The notes under the pieces were generated by a model that saw only the letters and a program-made list of their open reading frames with translations, ran no database searches and had not been told where the DNA came from. Below are positions 1-11,700 of a DNA stretch of 64,000 nucleotides, one piece after another. The DNA comes from Oenanthe sinensis (taxonomy: Eukaryota > Streptophyta > Magnoliopsida > Apiales > Apiaceae). Where the stretch lies: positions 1,905,501-1,969,500 of the forward strand of contig CM053809.1 of NCBI GenBank assembly GCA_028671895.1. Direction: 5' to 3'. Position numbers and translations under genes: made by a program. Position 1 is the stretch's first letter. Every line of letters starts with the position of its first letter.

Positions 1-3000
1 TGGGCCACCAAAAATTTTCCTTCAAGTCTTTATACGTCTTTGTGCTTCCTGGATGAATAGAGTATCTTGAACTATGTGCATCATGCAAAATTTCATTCTT
101 GAGCTCTTGAACATTAGGGATCCAAATTCGAGAGGAAAACCTAAAGATTCCTTCACTGTCCTTCTGACTTTTTAACTCTTCTCCAGTCAACTTGGCTCTG
201 TCTTGACTCATCATCTGTTCTTGACATCTCTTGATCTTTTCTAACAATTCTGGCTGAAAAGTCATTGTATACACCATTTCTTCCACTGAATCAGAATCAC
301 ATACCTCTATTTCCAATTTCTCAAACTCTTTGATCAATTCTTCAGAGGAAACCAATATATTCAATCTTTCCTTTCTGCTTAAAGCATCTGCTACGACATT
401 TGCTTTGCCTGGATGATAGTTGATCGTGCAGTCGTAGTCCTTGATCAATTCCAACCATCTTCTCTGTCTCATGTTCAATTCTTTCTGAGTAAAGATATAC
501 TTCAAACTCTTATGGTCAGTAAAAATCTCACACTTTTCTCCGTACAAGTAGTGCCTCCAAATCTTCAATGCAAATACGATGGCAGCTAATTCCAGATCAT
601 GCGTAGGATATTTTAATTCATGAGGTCTTAACTGCCTGGAAGCATATGCAATAACTTTCCCATGTTGCATCAGAACACATCCCAAGCCTTTGTGAGAAGC
701 GTCACTATAGATAACGAAATTTCCTTGATCGTCAGGTAACACCAACACTGGGGCAGACACTAGTCTTCATTTTAACTCTTCAAAACTTTCTTCACATTTC
801 TCATTCCATACAAACTTTTCATTCTTTCTGGTCAACTTAGTCATAGGGGTAGCTATCTTTGAAAAATCTTGAACAAATCTTCGATAGTATCCCGCTAAAC
901 CTAGAAAACTTCTAACTTCTGTTGGAGTCCGTGGCCTTTCCCATTTCATCACTGCTTCTATCTTCGCCGGATCAACTTTGATACCTTCTCTACTGACAAC
1001 ATGACCTAAGAACTGTACTTCCTTCAACCAAAATTCACATTTTGGAAACTTCGCATATAGCTTCTCCTTTCTTAAAGTTTCTAAAGCAATTCTCAAGTGA
1101 TCTGCATGCTCTTCTTCTGATTTGGAATATATCAGGATATCGTCGATGAAAACAATCACAAACTTGTCTAAATATTTCTTAAAGACTCTGTTCATCAGAT
1201 CCATAAATGCTGCTGGGGCATTTGTCAATCCAAAAGCCATAACTAAAAATTCATAGTGTCCGTACCTTGTTCTGAATTCTATTTTAGATACATCTTCAGG
1301 TTTGATCTTAAGTTGATGGTATCCGGACCTTAAGTCAATTTTTGAGAACCATTCGGCTCCTTTCAGCTGGTCAAAAAGATCATCGATCCTCGGCAACGGG
1401 TATTTGTTCTTGATGGTTAGATTGTTTAATTCGCGGTAATCTATGCACAATCTCATGCTTCCATCTTTCTTCTTAACAAACAAAACTGGTGCTCCCCAAG
1501 GGGACACACTAGGCCTTATAATTCCTTTATCCAAGAGATCTTGTATTTGACTCGCCAACTCTTTCATCTCAACTGGCGCCATTCTATATGGAGCTTTGGA
1601 AACTGGTTCAGTGCCTGGAGCTAAATCAATAGAGAATTCTATTTCCCTATCGGAAGGTAAACCTGGCAATTCATCTGGAAACACGTCGGGAAATTCATTG
1701 ACGATAGGAACATCTTCTAATTGAACTGGCTCCTTCTCAGTGTCTACAACATAGGCTAGATAAGCCTCACATCCTTGACGCAGAAATCTCTTTGCCTGAA
1801 CAATATTCAAAAACTTCTTGACTTGCCGGGTACCTCGAAATTCAACTTCTTCTCCTTCTAGGGTTTTCAACTTTAACTTTTTATTCCTACAATCTATTTG
1901 AGCCTTGTATTCTGACAACCAATCCATCCCTAGAATTACATCAAATTCACCTAACTTAAAAGGTATCAAGTTAGCGAGAAAATGACCACTGCCTATTTCA
2001 ATGTCACACCTAGGACAAACTTGGCTTACTGGAATCTTTGCCTGGTTAGCTACTTCTATAACTAAAACTTGCTCCAAAGGTCGGACTTCACATTGCAATT
2101 TACCAAGAAAATCTTGAGATATAAAAGACTTAGTAGCTCCTGAATCAATCAATACACTAGCTTGCACTGAATTAACAAGAAGTGTACCTGATATCACATC
2201 CACATCCTGGATAGCCTCTTTCTGAGTCATGTTGAAGGTTCTGGCTCTAGATTGATGTGCTGAAGATTGTGACGGAGTCCCAGCTATCCGTAGAACATTG
2301 GTAGGTTGTGTAGGTTCCTTGCATTCCCTTGCCATGTGACCTAGCTTGCCACACTTATAGCATTTGATTCCTGACTTTTGATTTTGATTCTGACTCTGAC
2401 TGTTGCATTCTGCTGCATAATGTCCTTTCCTGTTGCATTTGAAGCAGGTAATATTGGGCTTATTACAAACTCCAGAGTGCTTCCTTCCACAAATCTTGCA
2501 CTCAGGAACAAACTGTCTGACGGCCTTTGGCTGGTCGAAACCTTGAGCTTTATTATTCTGTCTCCCTCTTCCATCATTACCATTCTTGATCTGCTGAAAA
2601 TTACTTCTCTGACCTTCTGGCCTTCTATGAAACTTGTTTCTGAAATTACCATGTCCCTGACTGTCTTCCCTAGCTCCAAACTTTCTCTTTTTATTATCCT
2701 TCTCCTTCTGGGACATATCACTCTCACCTTCCACGATCATTGCTTTCTGAACTATTGCAGTAAAGCTTTGCAGCTCAAAAACTGCCACCCTACTTCTAAT
2801 CCATGGCCTTAGGCCTTGCTGAAACCTCTTAGCCTTCTTAACATCAGTGTTGACAAATTCTGGCACAAACCTGGCCATCTCAGAAAACTTGGCCTCGTAC
2901 TCTGCTACACTCATACCTCCTTGCTTTAGTTCTAGAAATTTAATCTCCATTTGGTCCTTCATAAAACTAGGAAAGTACTTTTCTAAAAACAATTCTGTAA

Positions 3001-3388
3001 ACTGATCCCAAGAAATCACACCTTCACCCTGAAGCATCTTCGTAGATTCCCACCAGTAACCGGCTTCAGCTTTAAGAAAATAACTAGCATACTCAGTCTT
3101 CTTATCTTCATCTACGTCTACCAACTGAAAAGCTTTTTCCATCTCCTTAAGCCATGTCTGGGCTTCTACTGGGTCTGTGGATCCTTTGAATTCAGGTGGT
3201 TTCACTGCTTGAAAAGATTTAAAGGTAACTGCTGGGGGTGCAGAAGGTCTTTGCTGTTGCTGGGTTAAAAGAGTTGTTTGCTGTTGTAGCAACTGAATGA
3301 GTTGAGCAACTGTAGGGTCCATGGGATTTTGATCTTGAGTATTTTGGTTCTGAGACGAATTTGAAGTGTTTCTTTTCCTTGGCGGCAT
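1..3388 (-). pseudogene. gag-pol of copy A, broken by one nonsense codon, incomplete at window edge
   Basis: The frame begins with ATG at 3388 and runs 873 codons through Gag (two CCHC knuckles), aspartic protease (DSGAT) and reverse transcriptase (FIDDIL). It then hits TGA at 767-769, just before the RNase H domain. Intact copy B has an arginine codon (CGA) here. The change covers two adjacent bases (minus-strand AAGCGA to AAATGA), which fits deamination of methylated cytosines on both strands. Below the stop the same frame stays open to base 1 and covers RNase H and the start of integrase. The start Met is followed by Pro-Pro-Arg, where copy B has Pro-Pro-Met. The product would lack RNase H and integrase, so this copy is probably not autonomous. 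Confidence 0.9.
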
Positions 3389-3829
3389 TTACTATAGGGG
3401 AAACAAGCAACTTATTAAGCAATACACTACACTGTATCGTAAATAGTTCAAATACTTTTAAAATCATTTGGGAATTAAAAATACTTATTTAAAAATCAAT
3501 CTTGTAGCATCATTACTACATAAGTTGCCTGTACAACAAGGATATAAAGGTTCTATCGAAAACAGGTTAGCACAACAGGTGTAAATAAGGTACTGGTAAA
3601 GGTAAGGAACAGTTTATGGTCAAATGTGCGAAAAAGTAAATGACAGATATATCGGAAGATACTGGAACTGAAAAGCAACATACATAGATACTAAAAGTGC
3701 CAAAGTGCAGGATAAGTTAAAGTACAAACACGAAATAAAAGTACTGAGAAGAAAACAGAAATAACATCTGGGCAAGTGTGCTAGAGGGCTCTAACAAATG
3801 TCCCTTCTAACACTCAAACATCCTAACAT

Positions 3830-4240
3830 CTAATCACCCCTGTGATCCCTGTCTCTGGCAGCCCTGAGTCCAATCAGCAGCTCACTAAGCACACGGGTCA
3901 ACTCTCCTGCCCGCTCCGCCATATCATCTGGAAATGCTCTGGCCGCTATCTGCCTACGTCCCTCCTCCTCGACAGCTCTAATGCGATCCTCCCACCACTC
4001 GACAGGATGCTCGGGAACTCTCAGCTGGCCTAGGGTAACAGATGGCCTATAAACTCTACGGCGAACAGGGACACCAGCACTCCCTGAGGGTAGGTCAGGC
4101 TGAGCAGGGGGCTCAGGAATCAGCTCCTCCTCCTCGCTCTCAGAACTAGATATAACTATAGTATCATCATCAGTTTCCGAAGAAAATTCAGAGGAACCGG
4201 GAGAAGGTGGTTGTTGTGAAACAATGCCACGAGCCTGCAA
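3830..4240 (-). CDS. extra ORF upstream of gag (copy A), acidic SIM-like N-terminus
   Basis: A 136-codon frame on the same strand as gag, between the primer-binding site and the gag ATG. I do not recognise the family. The N-terminal third is Ser/Asp/Glu-rich and contains TIVISSSESEEEE, which looks like a SUMO-interacting motif (three branched aliphatic residues followed by Ser and acidic residues). It is followed by a Pro-rich linker, an Arg-rich stretch (PVRRRVYRPS) and a C-terminal helix-prone segment. The region is visibly more GC-rich than its surroundings. The listed start is TTG. No ATG precedes residue 100 or so, and an in-frame TAA lies a short way upstream. The sequence TATTATTGCAG just before the Ala-Arg-Gly codons looks like a splice acceptor, so the real protein may start on an upstream exon or use a non-AUG codon. 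It differs from the copy at 13728-14138 at one residue (Asp here, Asn there). Confidence 0.5.
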   Translation of the reverse strand: MQARGIVSQQPPSPGSSEFSSETDDDTIVISSSESEEEELIPEPPAQPDLPSGSAGVPVRRRVYRPSVTLGQLRVPEHPVEWWEDRIRAVEEEGRRQIAARAFPDDMAERAGELTRVLSELLIGLRAARDRDHRGD

Positions 4241-4413
4241 TAATACGATATGTAAAGCAAAAGGGATAAGATCACCTTAAATCTACAGTTAAAATCCTAA
4301 CGTCTATACTACTTTTCAATATCTAATCCTATCTTAACATTACTCTCTCTTCTGTTATTAAATGATCTACTTGTTTAACTTAATCCTGGCTTGTTTCAGT
4401 GACCAAAACCTTA

Positions 4414-4425
4414 GCTCTGATACCA
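4414..4425 (-). other. primer-binding site (initiator tRNA-Met), copy A
   Basis: Minus strand TGGTATCAGAGC, the standard complement of the plant initiator tRNA-Met 3' end. It lies three bases inside the LTR boundary at 4429, and fixes the element orientation as minus. Confidence 0.9.
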
Positions 4426-4428
4426 ACC

Positions 4429-7400
4429 TGTGACGCCCTCCCGATCCGGGGTCTAGATCGGGGAGTCACTAACACTCTACATGCATGCACCATAAATAAC
4501 AATAATAGAAAATACGCATAAATATGACCCCGACTACTAACCTGGATCTTTCAAGGTAATGGTATGAAACAAGCACACAACTACATTCATTTATATTTAA
4601 ATTTACAGTAACCAAAAATAATATTACAATTCCTGAAACATCTCAAAATCTACTAATAGAATACAAGACTAAACAAAGTCTTTTCCTTCCAACTCTGCCT
4701 CGATCCTACCTGTTCAATCTCAGCCAACCTCACATAGTTCATGAATGACATATTTTTCCTGGCAGTCTGCTTAAGGCGGACCATGATTCTCAGAAGCTGT
4801 AGATGTTAGAAAAATAAAAGAATGAGCTACAAAAGCTCAGCAAGTAACCATATAGGTTAAAAACAGTTCTACAGGCTTATATACATAATTTAGAAAGTCT
4901 TTTCTCAAAACCATGCTTTAAAATCATTGCTGGACCTCATTGTCCCATAATTGTAATTAAACATTCTCATCAGGGTATTCATTTCTCATAAAACTTTCTT
5001 TTATAAACCACTGGCAGGGTTAAATAATTTCAATAATTGGTGCAGAGTAAATAAGAAACTGGAAAGAAATAATCAGTTGCAAGTCTAGGAGAAATCTGCA
5101 GGGTTAGATGAATAACAGGAAGTACTGTCTAACAATTGAAACAAGTCAAATCAAGGTATATCTGATAGTTGAGGCTGTATATGACAGTTTACAACAAGGC
5201 ATTTCATTATTCATTACCAATCATTTCAAAGTTCATTTGTATAAAACTGTCCTTTCATTAGGACTGATTCTTTCAAAACGTTTCATAAAACCGTCCTCTC
5301 ATTAGGACCTTTCTTTTCAAATCATCTATAAAACTGTCCTCTCATTAGGACCTTTACTGTTTAAAACAATTCATTTTGGTTGAAGTTTTCTCACAACGCC
5401 AGACAATACGGGTGATCAGCCACGTAAAGTCCCCATAACGGACTAAAGTCCCTCTGGACATAAGGAGTACTCATAAAGGCACTTATTGCCATTGGCCTTG
5501 GGCTATCTCATTATAGCCATTGACTATCTCATTATAGTCTTCACATAAAAAGTGCTGGACCGGCGTCACTCGGCCTCTTACGCCTCCAACCTATAGGAAT
5601 CCGCGGAAACCATTTTGATCGGAATTCCTATAATAACCAAAACCTTTCCTTTTTAAAATTACCAAATCATTTGATGAAAAAGACTTCTTGAAAGTCGGAT
5701 TTCATATTTAAATCCATTTTTAAAGATCATTAGACAGAGTAGATTTTTATTCCAGGATAAATCTCAAAATAAGCTTCTGTTGTAGTAAGGTAATCTGATA
5801 TCATGAACTGGGGATCAAAAACAAGATAAAGTTATGAAGTCAAGGTGCAGGGTCAATCCATAGGTATAACAGTTGTTTTTGAAAACAGTTGCAAAACATT
5901 TAATCAGGACGGCAGTTAGGCCTAAATAACAAGGTTCTTTTAAGGTTTAAGTTTACGCAATTATTGTTAAGAAAGTGGTGATAGCACAAGTCACAGCTCA
6001 AGATCACTGGTGTAAGATTTGTAAAACTAGTTTATAAGTGGTCAGTAGCAGTTCAGGGATTGAAAAGTTTAAAGTGCAATTAACACTGGTATAAGGTTGC
6101 AGTTTAAGTAAAGCAATTAAAGTAAAGCAGGCTGTAACTTAAAACAGTTGAGATAAGATAACACAGTTGCAAGGTCATAAAGCAGTTTATAAAATAGTTC
6201 ACTATGCAGTTCATAAAACAGTGTTTAAGTTGAAAGAGATTAGGCAGTAGTTACTTGCCTTAAATAGAATGCTACAGCTGTTGAACAGGTAGATCGCCTA
6301 CACCAGACACTAACTCTCTACTTTAGCTTTTCCTCTGTCTTTCACCTCAACGTCCTTCGTAGCTACACATAAATAGTACTATTTCAGTATCTCATAAACT
6401 CTCGACGTTCTCATTAACGTCTAACTATTCTACCCTTTCGTTAATTATAATCCCTTAACAGATAATAATCCACTGTAGACATACTCTGCTATATAATCAC
6501 TTCTACACTGGCAAGCAAGTAGCACATAGACAATTATATCATTCACAGCATTCCTGACTGATAGTCTTTCTTATACAGAAGTGGTGTGCCAATAATATTT
6601 TACAAAGTCATTTTAGAAATTTTGGCAGCACTTCCCCTGTAATTGGAGCTATCCGTCGGAATACAACCGACACAACCAAACATAAATGCCAATCATATCC
6701 CATTACACAATCACATTTGCACCAAATCCATATTGAATAAGCAATAGCTATAACTAATATGCAATACTATTGTCATTCAAATTGACTGAAACAACTCAGG
6801 TATCAACTGCTTATTGATATAGTCAATCTAATTCTTAATTCAATTCTATATCATGCTAATCCATGTTCAATTACTTAAACTCATATTGGTAATCAATGAA
6901 TGACATTCGAATATAGAATACTAATATACACATATTTCGAAAAAGGGCTATCATGTTTAACATACTTCGACCAAGCAATTTAGCTAATTCAACTAATCAT
7001 GTATGATTTCTACTTTAATCATAGCATGTGCATATGTATATCAGTCAAGAATTTGTGATACAACTATAATTCAATTAAGGCTATCAATAATTAATATGAA
7101 GCTATTGTTTACTTAGTTAGTTCCTAGTTAACCATTCTCGACTAAAACCAAAGTACACAAGTCGGAAAATCATGGCATCATTCGAGAAATTAAGAAACTA
7201 GCCGAAGCTATAATATGCAAAATTTGATTTTTACTAATCGAGCATGACAATTAACATCACAATTGAATTACTTCACCATGTATATACTCAAAATGTTCAA
7301 GCACACACGTATATATGTAAATTAACTTAGCTACCAATCGAAAATGGTAAAAGCCCTGGCCAACAATACAAAATCTTGACATGCATCTCCTCTAAAATTA

Positions 7401-8687
7401 ATACTCTACAATTTAAACATAATGCAAAGGACTTCTTGCCGGAGACATAAGTACACAATCGGCAAAATCAAGTTATAGCCGGAAATCTTTAAAAAAATCG
7501 ACATGCAACACAAACAGTCCACTCACACAGCCAGCTAGACATTTATATGATCTTAACAAGTCAATTTAAGGCTCAAAGGACATCATTGCCTAAACCACCG
7601 ACTCACCGGAGCTCATAGTCGGCGGTGAGCTTCCGATGGAGTCCCGATTCTCGGTATCTCGACATCAAAGCTACAAGGATTGCATACCTAGCATTGTACC
7701 AGCATAAATCACAAGAATCAAATCATAGCAGCCATTGCATGCAACTACTATCGAACATACATACACGGCACATATAAATATATACATGCAATGCTCAATT
7801 AGTGAGTACAAGGGAAGCTAGCTCGAGTATTAGCATGGAAATAAAAAATATAGCAAGAATTAGCAATAGAACGATGACAAACGAGAGGAACTGCATAAAT
7901 CGCCCAAGGAACGGAAGAGAACCGAACCTAGACAAGAAACTGCAGAATGGGGAAGAAAGAAAACTGCTGCTGTTTTTTGTATAAAGCAAGGGTACTTTCG
8001 TAATTTCACAATTGCTGTTTTATGTATTTAAATCGATTAATAAATCGAATTTTGGGTATAAATGGGTACAAAAATGAGTTTTATATTTTTAAAATTCATG
8101 TCATGAATTTAGAAGCTTCCCCATATTTTTGAAATATTTTTCTGGTAAATAAATAATTAACTAAAAATCTTTGAAGTTTTAGCACAGAAATAGAAAATAA
8201 GAGTAGAAAAATCATTAAAAATAATTTTGGGCTCAAATAAAATAAAATTTTATTTTTCACAAGTCTCAAAATATTTAAGAAACATTTTGGAACAGGTTTC
8301 ATGATTTGTGGGCATTCCAATAATTAAATATGGAATTTAGAAGAGTAATATCTCTAGAATAAAACAGGAATGAAAGATTTATATAAAATCACTGGGACTA
8401 GAATTAAATACATCACCATTTTTAGAAAGTCTCTAAAATCTCATAGAAGCTACATATAAAATTTCATAATTATTGGACACACCAATAATTTTATAAAAAT
8501 CAAACAGTCACTCAATTAAGCATGAAAAATCAATTAATCACTTAATTAAAACACTTAAGCATAATACGGTCAAACAGACAGTCAACTAGACATATCAAAT
8601 GACCACATATCATATCTTAACACATTAAATCACATAAATCATATTCCTCATATTATTCAAATAGATTCAATTACCTCGATCGTTACA
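4429..8687 (-). repeat. Tekay/Del-like LTR, shared by copies A and B (4259 bp)
   Basis: Bounded on the + strand by TGTGACGCCC and GATCGTTACA (TG...CA), with the PBS abutting one side and a polypurine tract abutting the other. For copy B it is the 3' LTR; for copy A it is the 5' LTR. It has the same length as 14327-18585, and I found only six base differences by eye (for example near 4492, 4988, 6472, 7009 and 8304). No convincing gene lies in it. It contains a triple GTCCTCTCATTAGGAC-type repeat (5239-5360). The small frames in it overlap on both strands and look like chance. Confidence 0.93.
5239..5360. repeat. three tandem stem-forming units inside the LTR
   Basis: Three imperfect units of roughly 50 bases share the core ATAAAACTGTCCTCTCATTAG. 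Each contains the short palindrome GTCCT-CTCATT-AGGAC. The same triplet occurs in the other LTR at 15137-15258. This may be an enhancer-like repeat or a structured RNA segment of the LTR; the function is unknown. Confidence 0.6.
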
Positions 8688-8700
8688 TTCTCCCCCCCTT
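8688..8700 (-). other. polypurine tract of copy B
   Basis: Minus strand AAGGGGGGGAGAA directly before the LTR start TGTAACGATC. It is the plus-strand priming site for reverse transcription and lies 26 bases past the gag-pol stop codon. Confidence 0.88.
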
Positions 8701-8726
8701 AAAAAGATTCTGTCCCCAGAATCAAC

Positions 8727-11700
8727 CTAAGTAAACAAATAGGGATACTTCTCGAGCATTTCACTCTCAAGTTCCCAGGTGGATTCCTCAACTCGAGGAT
8801 TTCTCCACAAAACCTTTACAAGCCTTACAGACTTATTCCTTAAAACTTTATCCTTACGATCCTGAATCTCTACAGGCTGTTCTACATAGGACAAGTCGGG
8901 TTGAATCTCCAAGGGTTCATACTCTATCACATGACTCATGTCAGGATTATACTTTCTAAGCATAGATACGTGAAAAACATTGTGAATGTGCTGCATTTGC
9001 GGTGGTAGAGCTAATTCATATGCAACTTTCCCAACTTGTTTCAACACTTCAAAAGGTCCTATATATCGTGGATTAAGCTTTCCTCTCTTGCCAAATCTAC
9101 TAACACCTTTCCACGGAGAAATCTTTAGCAACACTTGGTCACCTTCTTCAAAATTCATATCTTTCTTTGACTGGTCAGCATATTTCTTTTGTCTATCTTG
9201 AGCAGCTAACAATCTCTTTTGAATCAACTCAATCTTTTCTTTAGTTTGTTGCACAAGCTCTGGACCTAAAATCTTACGTTCACCAACTTCATTCCAACAC
9301 ACTGGTGATCTGCATTTTCTTCCATACAAAGCTTCATACGGGGGCATCCCAATACTAGCATGATAGTTGTTGTTATATGAAAACTCCACTAACGGTAGAT
9401 GCTCGTCCCAACTTCCTTCAAAATCCAAGGCACAAACTCTTAACATGTCTTCAATGGTTTGGATTGTCCTTTCACTCTGGCCATCTGTCTGAGGATGATA
9501 TGCAGTACTCATATTCAGCTTTGTTCCCAAACATTCTTGAAATTTCTTCCAAAATCTTGAATTGAATCTCGGGTCTCTGTCTGACACTATTGATACAGGA
9601 ACACCATGTCTCATAACAATCTCCTTCAAGTACAAATGAACCAACCTATCCAGTGAAAACCTTTCATTGATCGGTAGAAAGTGCGCTGACTTGGTCAATC
9701 TGTCTATTATTACCCAGATAGCATCATGATTAGCTTTAGTCCTTGGCAGACCTACTACAAAATCCATAGCAAGATTCTCCCATTTCCATTCTGGAATCTC
9801 TAGTGGTTGCAACAATCCACTGGGTCTCTGATGTTCAGCTTTGACTCTCTGGCACGTATAACATTTACTGATCCATTCTGCCACATCTCTTTTCATGTTG
9901 GGCCACCAAAAATTTTCCTTCAAGTCTTTATACGTCTTTGTGCTTCCTGGATGAATAGAGTATCTTGAACTATGTGCATCATGCAAAATTTCATTCTTGA
10001 GCTCTTGAACATTAGGGATCCAAATTCGAGAGGAAAACCTAAAGATTCCTTCACTGTCCTTCTGACTTTTTAACTCTTCTCCAGTCAACTTGGCTCTGTC
10101 TTGACTCATCATCTGTTCTTGACATCTCTTGATCTTTTCTAACAATTCTAGCTGAAAAGTCATTGTATACACCATTTCTTCCACTGAATCAGAATCACAT
10201 ACCTCTATTTCCAATTTCTCAAACTCTTTGATCAATTCTTCAGAGGAAACCAATATATTCAATCTTTCCTTTCTGCTTAAAGCATCTGCTACGACATTTG
10301 CTTTGCCTGGATGATAGTTGATCGTGCAGTCGTAGTCCTTGATCAATTCCAACCATCTTCTCTGTCTCATGTTCAATTCTTTCTGAGTAAAGATATACTT
10401 CAAACTCTTATGGTCAGTAAAAATCTCACACTTTTCTCCGTACAAGTAGTGCCTCCAAATCTTCAATGCAAATACGATGGCAGCTAATTCCAGATCATGC
10501 GTAGGATATTTTAATTCATGAGGTCTTAACTGCCTGGAAGCATATGCAATAACTTTCCCATGTTGCATCAGAACACATCCCAAGCCTTTGTGAGAAGCGT
10601 CACTATAGATAACGAAATTTCCTTGATCGTCAGGTAACACCAACACTGGGGCAGACACTAGTCTTCGCTTTAACTCTTCAAAACTTTCTTCACATTTCTC
10701 ATTCCATACAAACTTTTCATTCTTTCTGGTCAACTTGGTCATAGGGGTAGCTATCTTTGAAAAATCTTGAACAAATCTTCGATAGTATCCCGCTAAACCT
10801 AGAAAACTTCTAACTTCTGTTGGAGTCCGTGGCCTTTCCCATTTCATCACTGCTTCTATCTTCGCCGGATCAACTTTGATACCTTCTCTACTGACAACAT
10901 GACCTAAGAACTGTACTTCCTTCAACCAAAATTCACATATTGGAAACTTCGCATATAGCTTCTCCTTTCTTAAAGTTTCTAAAGCAATTCTCAAGTGATC
11001 TGCATGCTCTTCTTCTGATTTGGAATATATCAGGATATCGTCGATGAAAACAATCACAAACTTGTCTAAATATTTCTTAAAGACTCTGTTCATCAGATCC
11101 ATAAATGCTGCTGGGGCATTTGTCAATCCAAAAGCCATAACTAAAAATTCATAGTGTCCGTACCTTGTTCTGAATTCTGTTTTAGATACATCTTCAGGTT
11201 TGATCTTAAGTTGATGGTATCCGGACCTTAAGTCAATTTTTGAGAACCATTCGGCTCCTTTCAGCTGGTCAAAAAGATCATCGATCCTCGGCAACGGGTA
11301 TTTGTTCTTGATGGTTAGATTGTTTAATTCGCGGTAATCTATGCACAATCTCATGCTTCCATCTTTCTTCTTAACAAACAAAACTGGTGCTCCCCAAGGG
11401 GACACACTAGGCCTTATAATTCCTTTATCCAAGAGATCTTGTATTTGACTCGCCAACTCTTTCATCTCAACTGGCGCCATTCTATATGGAGCTTTGGAAA
11501 CTGGTTCAGTGCCTGGAGCTAAATCAATAGAGAATTCTATTTCCCTATCGGAAGGTAAACCTGGCAATTCATCTGGAAACACGTCGGGAAATTCATTGAC
11601 GATAGGAACATCTTCTAATTGAACTGGCTCCTTCTCAGTGTCTACAACATAGGCTAGATAAGCCTCACATCCTTGACGCAGAAATCTCTTTGCCTGAACA

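Larger units (their letters stand above)
1..4428 (-). mobile_element. Tekay/Del-like chromovirus, internal region of copy A (left end cut by window)
   Basis: Internal region of a Ty3/gypsy element read on the minus strand, from the primer-binding side (4428) down through an extra ORF, gag, protease, reverse transcriptase and RNase H to the integrase zinc-finger region, where the window begins. It is nearly identical to 9899-14326, with a constant offset of 9898 bases. It shares the LTR at 4429-8687 with copy B, so it is one unit of a tandem array, not a separate insertion. A handful of single-base differences from copy B are visible, one of them a nonsense change in pol. Confidence 0.93.

Noticed and set aside
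2341..2812. Overlapping frames on both strands (128 and 144 codons) inside gag, repeated at 12239-12710
   Set aside because: They are shadows of the gag zinc-knuckle region in other frames. Their repetition reflects copy identity.
5108..5305. 65-codon frame in the chromovirus LTR, repeated at 15006-15203
   Set aside because: It spans the tandem stem repeats, has no recognisable composition, and is identical in both LTRs only because the LTRs are.
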